Shown here: one piece after another, positions 5,184 to 11,935 of the stretch
How the letters are laid out: each line of letters begins with the position of its first letter
Numbering within the stretch: the first letter of the stretch is position 1
From: a bacterium
GTDB lineage: Bacteria > Atribacterota > Phoenicimicrobiia > Phoenicimicrobiales > Phoenicimicrobiaceae
Length of the DNA stretch: 11,935 bases
Direction of reading: 5' to 3'
Assembly: GCA_018819665.1 (NCBI GenBank)
Contig: JAHJOY010000181.1
Location: forward strand, 1-11,935
The notes under the pieces: model-generated
Databases searched by the model: none
The model's input: only the letters and a program-made list of their open reading frames with translations
Told to the model about the DNA's origin: nothing
Translations under genes and position numbers: made by a program

Positions 5184-6428
5184 TTATAAGATATTGCCCA
5201 ATTCCTTATAATTTTCTTTAATTTTCTCTACTAAGTTAACTGGAAGGTTTAACCTTTCAATTTCAGTTCCTGATTTAAGCAATCTATTTTTCGCTCCCAT
5301 AAATACCCCTCCCATAAAGGTTGCACTATAATGCCATTTCCCACTCATAGTGGCAATAAGGGGATAGCTCCCGGAAGATAAGGCAGGAGCCACATAAGGT
5401 TTAAAACCGGTCTTTCTTACTTCTAAGTTTGCTTTTACGGTCTGATCGGTAAGCACCTTTGAAAGACTTTCGTTATATTTTTTTAAGCTGTTGGCAATTA
5501 CCAAACCCTGGCCATGAGGACCAAAGGCTCTGCCTTCTCGATCATATTCAGCGGTTTCAGTATTTTGTTTTGAATAGTAGACCGCCCGGGCATGCATCAC
5601 TCCTAACCCATACCCTCTTATCTGGTCTGCTGCTAGTCCTTTAAAATCAAACTCTCCGCTTGTGTCTTTATTACCGGTTAGAAAAACAGCTTTACACAAT
5701 AAGTCTACCGGGTCTGAGATAATTGCAAATATTCCCTTAAACGATTTTTCTCGGGCTTTTCGGGCATAATCAGAGATTATCTTAGAATTTCCTTCGAACT
5801 GTCTCATTCTCACATCTTCTTGTTCTTCTCCCAAAGAAGGAACTCCTACAGTTGCGCAAAATACAAACATATCACAATCAAAAATATTCTCTTCTCTTAA
5901 CTGGTAAACATCAGGAAATTTTTGAGCAGTAAAAGGATAAAATATCTGATTTGCCTCTAATTCCCATCTTTTTATCGCGTTTATATTTTTATCATATATT
6001 CCGATAGATTCAATACAACTTCCTCCCAATAATCTCAAACCGGTAAGGAGAGTCCCTCCTACATCACCCAATCCTACAATATTCACTTTCCACCGGGAAG
6101 GAAATTTATAAGTTAACACACCTTGCCAGTTAGGATATTCGGTATTAAGTGAACTCACTCTTTTTTCTTTTATTCTTTCATTAAGCCATAGAGGTAAATC
6201 ATAATCAATCTTTTTAGATTTTTGCAGTAGGTGGATACCCTCTTCTTTTAAAAAGATTAGGGATGGATCAGTAATACTAAAATATCTTCTGGATTTTAAG
6301 GGGTTTATCCGGTTAAGTACATAAATTATTTCTTTGCTCTCTTTGGCTTCGCTTTCAGATATTCTTTTTAATTCCTTGTATTCCGATTGGGAAATTAGTA
6401 TTTTATCTTTTAATTTATAAAAGAACAT
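5184..6428 (-). CDS. Atypical lactate/malate dehydrogenase-family protein with N-terminal extension
   Basis: From about residue 112 the 414-residue product follows the LDH/MDH fold. It has a Rossmann start GLGDVGG (119-125), an acidic residue ending strand two (Asp146, suggesting NAD), SDPVD (238-242) in place of the usual NPVD, a GYGLGVMHAR block (272-281) and GPHG (303-306). By alignment by eye, Arg207, Arg281 and His305 match the substrate arginines 109 and 171 and catalytic His195 of LDH. The Asp of the Asp-His relay (Asp168) is Met278, and the NPVD asparagine is Asp239. The first 110 residues are an extension I cannot assign. It may therefore act on another 2-hydroxy/2-oxo acid, or be an NAD-binding non-dehydrogenase. 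The ATG is preceded by GAGGGAG about 11 bases upstream, which seems to come from a palindromic repeat. It is first of the likely three-gene operon ending with rlmN. Confidence 0.78.
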   Translation of the reverse strand: MFFYKLKDKILISQSEYKELKRISESEAKESKEIIYVLNRINPLKSRRYFSITDPSLIFLKEEGIHLLQKSKKIDYDLPLWLNERIKEKRVSSLNTEYPNWQGVLTYKFPSRWKVNIVGLGDVGGTLLTGLRLLGGSCIESIGIYDKNINAIKRWELEANQIFYPFTAQKFPDVYQLREENIFDCDMFVFCATVGVPSLGEEQEDVRMRQFEGNSKIISDYARKAREKSFKGIFAIISDPVDLLCKAVFLTGNKDTSGEFDFKGLAADQIRGYGLGVMHARAVYYSKQNTETAEYDREGRAFGPHGQGLVIANSLKKYNESLSKVLTDQTVKANLEVRKTGFKPYVAPALSSGSYPLIATMSGKWHYSATFMGGVFMGAKNRLLKSGTEIERLNLPVNLVEKIKENYKELGNIL

Positions 6429-6437
6429 CTTTAATTT

Positions 6438-6475
6438 TTCTCCCTCGCCCTAACCCTCTCCCTCCAGGGGAGAGG
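6438..6475. repeat. Palindromic repeat with CCTCTCCC/GGGAGAGG stem
   Basis: CCTCTCCC (6455-6462) pairs with GGGAGAGG (6468-6475); the outer part reads TCTCCCTCGCCCTAACC. It abuts the dehydrogenase-like gene, and its edge provides the GAGGGAG ribosome binding site on the minus strand. Confidence 0.75.
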
Positions 6476-6507
6476 AAATAAAGATTATGTATTTTCATAT
6501 TTATCCT

Positions 6508-6531
6508 GTAGAGGACGGATTCATCCGCCCC
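6508..6531. repeat. Short palindromic repeat with CGGAT/ATCCG stem
   Basis: CGGAT (6516-6520) and ATCCG (6523-6527) form a hairpin flanked by GTAGAGGA and GCCCCG, which resemble the GTAGGGGC/GCCCC flanks of the neighbouring units. Confidence 0.65.
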
Positions 6532-6543
6532 GAAACGTTCTCT

Positions 6544-6592
6544 GTCATTCCCGCGAAACCTGTCCTCGACCTGATCGGGGAGCGGGAATCTA
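6544..6592. repeat. Palindromic repeat with ATTCCCGC/GCGGGAAT ends
   Basis: ATTCCCGC (6547-6554) is an exact inverted match to GCGGGAAT (6582-6589), enclosing a 27-bp centre with TCCTCGACCTGATCGGGG. The GTCATTCCCGC end is typical of a repeat type seen in many bacterial genomes. Confidence 0.75.
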
Positions 6593-6640
6593 TCCTTGAC
6601 AAGCGAGGCGCCTGTCCTACGGCTTTATATTAATCATTGA

Positions 6641-6700
6641 GGGCGTATGCAATACGCCCCTACTTCTTATAATATTGTAGGGGCACCATGAATTGTGCCC
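6641..6700. repeat. Pair of head-to-head palindromes joined by GCCCCTAC/GTAGGGGC
   Basis: The first unit is GGGCGTAT (6641-6648) with ATACGCCC (6652-6659). The second is GGGCAC (6681-6686) with GTGCCC (6695-6700). Their facing flanks, GCCCCTAC (6656-6663) and GTAGGGGC (6677-6684), are themselves an 8-bp inverted repeat, so the pair can fold as two small hairpins or one larger one. Confidence 0.78.
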
Positions 6701-6730
6701 TTCTTTGGTTTATTGTCTTTTGATTATTGT

Positions 6731-6748
6731 GGGCACGATGCATCGTGC
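6731..6748. repeat. 16-bp perfect palindrome
   Basis: GCACGATGCATCGTGC (6733-6748) equals its own reverse complement and is preceded by GTGG, a flank shared with the unit at 6814. It belongs to the same repeat class with a different inner word. Confidence 0.75.
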
Positions 6749-6813
6749 ATTATTACTCATTACATATTACTCACTGTACTCTCTACGCTATACACCTAAT
6801 CTTTATGTTTTTC

Positions 6814-6840
6814 GTGGGCAGACACAAGGTCTGCCCCTAC
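6814..6840. repeat. Palindromic repeat with GGGCAGAC/GTCTGCCC stem
   Basis: GGGCAGAC (6816-6823) pairs exactly with GTCTGCCC (6829-6836) around a 5-base loop, and the unit ends in GCCCCTAC (6833-6840), the flank seen elsewhere in the island. It lacks a T-run on the minus strand, so it is not an obvious terminator for the giant gene. Confidence 0.78.
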
Positions 6841-6842
6841 CT

Positions 6843-6875
6843 CTAACGACTATTCACTATTCACTAACGACTATT
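6843..6875. repeat. Short direct repeats next to the giant gene's stop codon
   Basis: CTAACGACTATT occurs at 6843-6854 and again at 6864-6875, with CACTATTCAC between them. The second copy ends one base before the stop codon of the giant gene (6879-6877). Confidence 0.7.
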
Positions 6876-6876
6876 T

Positions 6877-9800
6877 TCACATTCCCCTGTCTGTTATTCC
6901 TTTGGTTCGTCGTAAAAGTTCAAGGCTATTTCCTAAATAATGAGAAGGACTAAGATTTAATTTATACTCCATATCTTCTCCTTGGTCAGGATATCGGGGA
7001 TAAATAATTACTTCTCCTAAATGATCAAGAGTTAATTTTCTTTGTTGAATTACCTGGTATTCATTTTCCAGAGCCTCTAATATAGTTAAAGCATTTTCAA
7101 TACAAACTTCGGAAAAATTATAGATGGTTTTTGCAGAAATATTTTTAATAAATGAAGGGAAAGTATAGGGTAGTATCTGATTAATAGATCTAACTAAATT
7201 TCCCTGAGTCCTTATTTTTCTCCTTAATGCGTCTCCGCCAATAAAGGGATACAATTCACTCTCATTAAACCATAATCTAAGATTGGGAATAAAATGGGCA
7301 CAATCAACATCTCTATTTAATATAGTTGCTATCTCTTTTCCACTACCAGATAGTGCTCCCACAATTATTTTTTTAATTTTAATATCATATTTTTTAAATA
7401 GGGGCTCAAGGGTCTTTATTCTATAACCTTTATGCAAATAGTCATCAATAAGAATTACGGGCATATCAAATGAATGAATTATTTTAACCTGATTTTCCAA
7501 ACTCATATAATTAGGGAAGGCATCAATTTCAAAACTTTTCATATCAGAAGCAAATATTTTTTCCGTATGGAGAGATTTAGTTACCGTGTTAGGTACTACC
7601 ATCTTATGTAGTATCTTTCCAAAGGGCACACACATTGACCTTCCTAAAGCTCGAGGGATTAACGGCGTTGTCGAAACATCATTTATCTTACAAATTTTCT
7701 TCACAATAGTTTGATTGATTAAATCTATATTAAATGGTAAAACAACATTCCCGGGATAAAAAGTAGTAAACGATTTTAATAATCGTTTACGAGATATTAT
7801 AACTGATTTTTTAATGTATAAATTTTGGCAGAATGGTTCCTTTATAATTGTCTCGGTATCCAGATTGACTATACAGGGTTTACTCATATCCACTACAAAT
7901 ACCGGATTATCTTTATCGCTGAAAGATAGGCGATAAAACCCCATAAGTTCTAAATTCTCGTTTAAAGAAGTTAAAGGATAATCATTTAATATACTCCTAA
8001 ATATCGTATAATTGTAATCTTTCTCTATACAAAAAGAAAGGGTTTCGGTAAGAATAACCCGCTCAAGGTTTTCAAGTCCTGATCTGTTTTCCATATCACT
8101 TATGGTAAAAATACCATCAATAACTATAGTGCGGCCAACTGTATTTTCCCGGATATACTCAGATATCAAGTTGTCCTTAAACTCCTGGAAAAGAATGTTT
8201 GAACGAACCCAATGAAAGGCTGAAAAACCCAATATCATTCCATTATGGCGAACATCACGTAATAGTAGAATTCTCGGGTTTAATTTACGAGTAAACTCAA
8301 GCAATTTTTTAGATGCTTTGCTTCGATTATATTTAGAAAGTACTTTCTGGCAAAGTTCTTTTATTAAATCCGGGGTAATATCTTCAATTACCTGCACATC
8401 GATAGAGATAGTCTGTATTACACTCTTGTATTGTGGTTCTCTCTGGTATAAACTGCTTTCGTAAATATATTTCTGAGCCAAAGGGTCGATAAGTCTGGAA
8501 ATGCCTCTATTTTCATCTATATTATTTCTTATCTGAGTTGAACTTATTTCTTCATAACAAGGTGTAAGATTAAGTCTTATCGTCTCTCCCTTTATTTCTT
8601 TAATAGCTTCTTTAATCCCTTCTTCTTTCTCATCTGCAATATGTGGGGTCTTTCTATCAAAAATAATATGAGAAAAAGTATGTATGGAATTTTTTCTCTT
8701 ATTTTTTTGGTAAGCAGAAGCATTTAATATCACATCACTGCCTACTACAATGTAAACCTCGGAAAAGGGGAAATTTTCCCTTAAAGCCTTTAAATCATCT
8801 GAATTGGCAATATTAACCGGCAAATCTTCAGGATATAAATATACATTAAGTTCATCGGCAATAGAAATATTTATTATATTCTTTCTGAAGAGGTGTGGCT
8901 GAGTCCTTTTAGACCAGGAAAATTCATCAACTGCTAAATATATTTCAAATTCGAGTGCTTCTATTGCTTTTACAATCTCTTTGTGGCTTAAAGAAAATGG
9001 GTCAAAAGCTCCTGGAAAGAAAGATATTTTGTCTGGGGTTTCAAGGTTTATGCTCCCTTTGAAAAAATTATAATCAGAGATAAATTTATACATATAATTA
9101 AGTCCGATGCAATTTATTAAAAACATCAGACCTTCTTTAGTTACAGGAGTTAACAAAGTAAGAATTTTTTTAGCAATAAGTTGAAATATGTGGTTTTTTT
9201 CTTCCAAGTTAAGATGTCTTGAGCCAAATATTTCCTTACCGATAACTCTAAATGCAGTCTGTTTAACCTTTAAATTATAGTGTACAAAACCATTCAAAAG
9301 GATACCTATCATCTTACTAAGTCTGTTTTCGAATGATTTCTCTTTTTCTGAAAATCTTTCTCGGTATTTAGGATAATTAGCGATGGCGATACCCACGGTC
9401 CTAAGCATTAATGAGCTTAATTTGGGATCTGACTGTTTGATTTTTTCTATTAAATCATCAACAAGTTCCTCTAACTCATTAGGTGTAAGATAGAGTATTA
9501 ATTGACCCAAATAGTAAGGAATATATTTAGTAAATTGATAATCTTCCATTTCTAAAGCCCGCAATAGTTCAATGGCTATATCGTTCCTCTGTTGAAAAGA
9601 TAAGGAAGGCATTAAATTTACCAAGGCTTTACCAGCCAAATTTCTAATATCTTCTATGCCGCTAACTTTCAAAATATTACAAAAATGTAAAGCGGTATAG
9701 ATTTCTTCCTGTTTGCTTTTTAAGGTATGTTCTAACAAAAGTTCTATCTGAATTTTTTTAATTATTCCACTGGTTGAAGTTTTAAGGTTGCTTAGAAATA

Positions 9801-11802
9801 TATACTGTATCTTTTCTATATCTCTTCGATAAAATTCGATATACCTTTTTACAATGTTTTCATCCAAACCTAATAATTCAACTATCTTCATATTTAAATA
9901 ATTTTCAGCAGGGAACACTGAGGCAGATATATTGTGAGTAAATATTTTTTTTAAGTTATCTATAAATTTAGATTTTTTATCAATTTGGGATATTAAATCA
10001 TATACCACCTCTAAAGCAGTAAGCCTAAGATTTTGATTCTCTTTCTTTAACATTTTTATAATATAATCAAATAATGCTTTTACAGATTTTTCATCTGAAC
10101 AGATTGATATATGTTCGGCGGTTTTTATTAAACACAGTTGAATTTCTTCATCGGTATACAGGTCTTTTTTATAGTGTTTTAAAATACTTTTTCTATAATT
10201 GCTTACCTGATGATTATTGCGACAGTTAGAAAAAAGAGAAGAAATCATATTCTCAGTGCTATTAATAATTCGAGATTGATGAAGAGCAATCTTTTTATGG
10301 TCTGGCTGTAAAAAATATTTTAAATATCTTTCCAATAAATTAACACTGGTAATCGCGGGAGGTTTTAAGGTAACATTCTGAGGAATCTCTTTGCGGTAAT
10401 CTTCGTCAAAGTTGGCAATCAATAAACCGATAAGTTTTGCACTTCTCCTTCTTATTTCATCTTCCGGATGAGTTAATTGTTCGTATAAATATCTCAAGGT
10501 AATCATCTTTTGTTTTTGAGTCAAGTAGGTGGAATATTCATTAAATATTTGTAGATATTCCCGTAGATTGTTCCAATCTTTTTCACTTCGGGCCAATTCT
10601 AAAAGTGAATTAAGAGAAAATTCATCTCGAAGTTCGTGCATTAAATTTATATTATGTTCTATAGAAAGAAATTTTATATTTTGGATAACTTCTTGACCAT
10701 GCATGAGAGGATAATACGGTTTTCTATCTTTTTTACAAGAACTTATCTCTTTATTCTCTACATCTACATTTACACCTAAATTTATCATATAATCTTCAAA
10801 GTCTTTTAATTTCTCATAAACCCGGCAATATCTTTTTCTTTTTTTCTCGTTAACATTATCCAGTTTGTCTAAAATTACTTGAAAAGAATCTTTTAGACTA
10901 AAGATTCTCATCTCCGCTTTAGGACCGTTATTCGTATTTTTAACCCGAAAATCAGAATAAATTAATATAAGTGATTCCAAAGGTAAATTTTCTAATTCCA
11001 AATCCCAAACAGAATGATTAACTGCAATATGTCCGATATAAGGGATATTGTGTTTTTCAAACCACATATCAGTATAGTAATAATGTAAATAGGGAGTCCT
11101 TTCTACCTCGATATCCTTGCATCCATATTTTCCGATATCATGTCCTGCTGCTGCTCCGGAAATCCTCCCCAAATCAACAGGAAGACCCAGATTATATAAC
11201 TGCCTGCCGATAAACAAAGCAATCCAATTTACCCCGCATATATGGTCAAGAGTATTGAACTTTAAAATTTCCTGGCTTAATTTCATCATCTCATAAATAT
11301 ACTCATCATTAAATGCTTTTAAAAATCTTTTATATTCAGCAGGATTCTCCAGTTTGTTTTTTTCTTCAGAAGTTAAGAAATTAAGGGGATATTTGCCGTG
11401 AAAAGTAGGATCACCGGACGACTTTTGGAACTTCAAAATTACTCTTAAAATTTCTAAATAAAACAAGAAAGCTTTTCGGCAATTATCGGAAATATCCTTA
11501 ACAGATAGATCTACTGCTTCAGGGAAAGATTTAGAGAGGGCAAACTGAAATACCTGACAAAGCCAATTAGCGGAATTATATTTTTTGTCTATATCGACAA
11601 GGATATCCTGACATAAAAAATATACTGCCTGACAGCTATAATCTTTCTTTTCTACCATAGATGATAATTGTTTTAAAAATTTAGGGTTTTTGATATATTT
11701 TCTAACAAGCTCTTCATCCAAAGAAATATCATCCAATATTTGTGGGTGTAAAATCTTTTTAGATATTTTGTTATATAATTCTTTGACTATAGTTTTATTC
11801 AT
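6877..11802 (-). CDS. Giant multidomain protein: HD domain, HEAT-like solenoid, NadD-type nucleotidyltransferase, GNAT-like and PRTase-like regions
   Basis: I do not recognise this 1641-residue protein as a characterised enzyme. Residues about 183-290 form an HD phosphohydrolase domain: His187, His221-Asp222 in GHDIGKYG, His258/His263 and Asp284 give a full metal-ligand set. About 380-910 is all helix with repeating Leu/Ile helix pairs, like a HEAT/ARM solenoid. About 924-1115 is a NadD/NMNAT-type nucleotidyltransferase, with FPGAFDPFSLSH (929-940), GSD (1021-1023) and ISSTQIR (1086-1092); the usual first His of HxGH is Ser937. About 1135-1308 has the strand-helix pattern of an acetyltransferase. 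About 1380-1540 contains VILIDDYLHKG (1449-1459), resembling a phosphoribosyltransferase PRPP loop, followed by a second strand (KIIVGALSGSG). There is no signal peptide or membrane span, so it should be cytosolic. The ATG has AGGATGG seven bases upstream and its own promoter; no partner gene is co-transcribed. HD plus NadD-type modules recall the nadD-yqeK pair, hinting at nucleotide or NAD-precursor chemistry. Frame and CDS are certain; function is unknown. Confidence 0.92.
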   Translation of the reverse strand: MNKTIVKELYNKISKKILHPQILDDISLDEELVRKYIKNPKFLKQLSSMVEKKDYSCQAVYFLCQDILVDIDKKYNSANWLCQVFQFALSKSFPEAVDLSVKDISDNCRKAFLFYLEILRVILKFQKSSGDPTFHGKYPLNFLTSEEKNKLENPAEYKRFLKAFNDEYIYEMMKLSQEILKFNTLDHICGVNWIALFIGRQLYNLGLPVDLGRISGAAAGHDIGKYGCKDIEVERTPYLHYYYTDMWFEKHNIPYIGHIAVNHSVWDLELENLPLESLILIYSDFRVKNTNNGPKAEMRIFSLKDSFQVILDKLDNVNEKKRKRYCRVYEKLKDFEDYMINLGVNVDVENKEISSCKKDRKPYYPLMHGQEVIQNIKFLSIEHNINLMHELRDEFSLNSLLELARSEKDWNNLREYLQIFNEYSTYLTQKQKMITLRYLYEQLTHPEDEIRRRSAKLIGLLIANFDEDYRKEIPQNVTLKPPAITSVNLLERYLKYFLQPDHKKIALHQSRIINSTENMISSLFSNCRNNHQVSNYRKSILKHYKKDLYTDEEIQLCLIKTAEHISICSDEKSVKALFDYIIKMLKKENQNLRLTALEVVYDLISQIDKKSKFIDNLKKIFTHNISASVFPAENYLNMKIVELLGLDENIVKRYIEFYRRDIEKIQYIFLSNLKTSTSGIIKKIQIELLLEHTLKSKQEEIYTALHFCNILKVSGIEDIRNLAGKALVNLMPSLSFQQRNDIAIELLRALEMEDYQFTKYIPYYLGQLILYLTPNELEELVDDLIEKIKQSDPKLSSLMLRTVGIAIANYPKYRERFSEKEKSFENRLSKMIGILLNGFVHYNLKVKQTAFRVIGKEIFGSRHLNLEEKNHIFQLIAKKILTLLTPVTKEGLMFLINCIGLNYMYKFISDYNFFKGSINLETPDKISFFPGAFDPFSLSHKEIVKAIEALEFEIYLAVDEFSWSKRTQPHLFRKNIINISIADELNVYLYPEDLPVNIANSDDLKALRENFPFSEVYIVVGSDVILNASAYQKNKRKNSIHTFSHIIFDRKTPHIADEKEEGIKEAIKEIKGETIRLNLTPCYEEISSTQIRNNIDENRGISRLIDPLAQKYIYESSLYQREPQYKSVIQTISIDVQVIEDITPDLIKELCQKVLSKYNRSKASKKLLEFTRKLNPRILLLRDVRHNGMILGFSAFHWVRSNILFQEFKDNLISEYIRENTVGRTIVIDGIFTISDMENRSGLENLERVILTETLSFCIEKDYNYTIFRSILNDYPLTSLNENLELMGFYRLSFSDKDNPVFVVDMSKPCIVNLDTETIIKEPFCQNLYIKKSVIISRKRLLKSFTTFYPGNVVLPFNIDLINQTIVKKICKINDVSTTPLIPRALGRSMCVPFGKILHKMVVPNTVTKSLHTEKIFASDMKSFEIDAFPNYMSLENQVKIIHSFDMPVILIDDYLHKGYRIKTLEPLFKKYDIKIKKIIVGALSGSGKEIATILNRDVDCAHFIPNLRLWFNESELYPFIGGDALRRKIRTQGNLVRSINQILPYTFPSFIKNISAKTIYNFSEVCIENALTILEALENEYQVIQQRKLTLDHLGEVIIYPRYPDQGEDMEYKLNLSPSHYLGNSLELLRRTKGITDRGM

Positions 11803-11935
11803 TAATTACCATCCTAAAACATTTTATAGATTAATTGTTATATCCTATTTTAGGACTATTAAATCAAGATATCAATTTAAAAGGGATAATCCTTTTCTCT
11901 TATATATTACAAAAATAGTAAATATACGTTTATAA
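11803..11935. other. AT-rich upstream region of the giant gene
   Basis: No gene is seen here. The stretch carries the candidate promoter of the giant gene and a small palindrome, TCCTATTTTAGGA (11843-11855), that overlaps the -10; the word CCTAAAA recurs near the ribosome binding site (11813-11819). Confidence 0.5.
11847..11875 (-). promoter_or_regulatory. Candidate promoter of the giant gene
   Basis: On the minus strand TTGATA (11875-11870) stands 17 bases before TAAAAT (11852-11847). The 5' leader would be about 38 nt. The -10 sits within the palindrome TCCTA-TTT-TAGGA, which could be an operator; regulation is inference. Confidence 0.55.

Larger units (their letters stand above)
6429..6876. 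other. Gene-free island made of small GC-rich palindromic repeats
   Basis: This stretch has no credible gene and is visibly richer in G+C than its surroundings. It is almost tiled with short imperfect palindromes, several carrying the flank GTAGGGGC or its complement GCCCCTAC, plus short CACTATT/ACGACTATT repeats at the right end. There is no transposase and no long terminal inverted repeat around the whole. Similar small palindromes are scattered between genes in many AT-rich bacteria; their mobility and role are unclear. Individual units are listed separately. Confidence 0.85.

Noticed and set aside
6596..6601. Plus-strand TTGACA that looks like a -35
   Set aside because: It is part of a palindromic repeat, has no -10 at the right distance and no plus-strand gene follows.
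6429..6876. Insertion sequence or CRISPR array
   Set aside because: There is no transposase frame, no long terminal repeats, and no regular repeat-spacer pattern; the units differ in sequence and spacing.
6693..6953. Plus-strand open frame of 86 codons
   Set aside because: It translates palindromic repeats and the antisense of the giant gene's end; no family likeness.
11690..11935. Plus-strand open frame at the right edge
   Set aside because: It begins opposite the giant gene and continues through its AT-rich promoter region without any ribosome binding site.

Overview
This AT-rich bacterial window carries almost all of its genes on the minus strand, so it reads from right to left. It looks like chromosome rather than plasmid or phage: it holds the start of a division and cell-wall (dcw) cluster, the RNase P RNA gene, a tRNA and a housekeeping rRNA/tRNA methyltransferase, with no transposase, integrase or phage gene. 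A type A RNase P RNA, an MraZ operator with Mollicutes-style boxes, a coiled-coil zinc-ribbon gene beside rnpB and clusters of small GC-rich palindromes suggest a Bacillota-like or candidate-phylum bacterium (Atribacterota-like would fit). That placement is inference; no marker here settles it.

Layout from right to left. Positions 11802-6877 hold one giant gene of 1641 codons behind its own promoter. Its product strings together an HD phosphohydrolase domain, a long alpha-helical HEAT-like solenoid, a NadD-type nucleotidyltransferase domain, an acetyltransferase-like region and a phosphoribosyltransferase-like region. I do not recognise it as a characterised protein, and it is the most interesting object in the window. 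Positions 6876-6429 have no gene; they are a patchwork of at least seven small GC-rich palindromic repeats, one of which abuts the giant gene's stop codon while another seems to supply the ribosome binding site of the next gene. Positions 6428-3054 hold three closely spaced genes, probably one operon: an unusual lactate/malate dehydrogenase homologue, a two-module flavoprotein with a four-cysteine cluster, and rlmN.

Positions 3053-2700 hold tRNA(CAT), with a strong extended -10 promoter in front and a perfect 15-bp-stem terminator behind. Positions 2652-1936 encode a coiled-coil zinc-ribbon protein of the COG1579 type, followed immediately by the rnpB promoter, rnpB (about 1872-1503) and its terminator (1485-1446). 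Positions 1445-1162 hold the mraZ control region, with three 10-bp-phased MraZ boxes. Then come mraZ and the 5' part of rsmH, which runs off the left edge and would normally continue into ftsL, ftsI and the murein synthesis genes.

Functionally, the left part is translation machinery (rnpB, tRNA, rlmN, rsmH) and division control (mraZ). The dehydrogenase-like and flavoprotein genes look like a small redox unit of unknown substrate. The giant protein combines domains that elsewhere act on nucleotides, NAD precursors or phosphoribosyl compounds, but its reaction cannot be read from the sequence.
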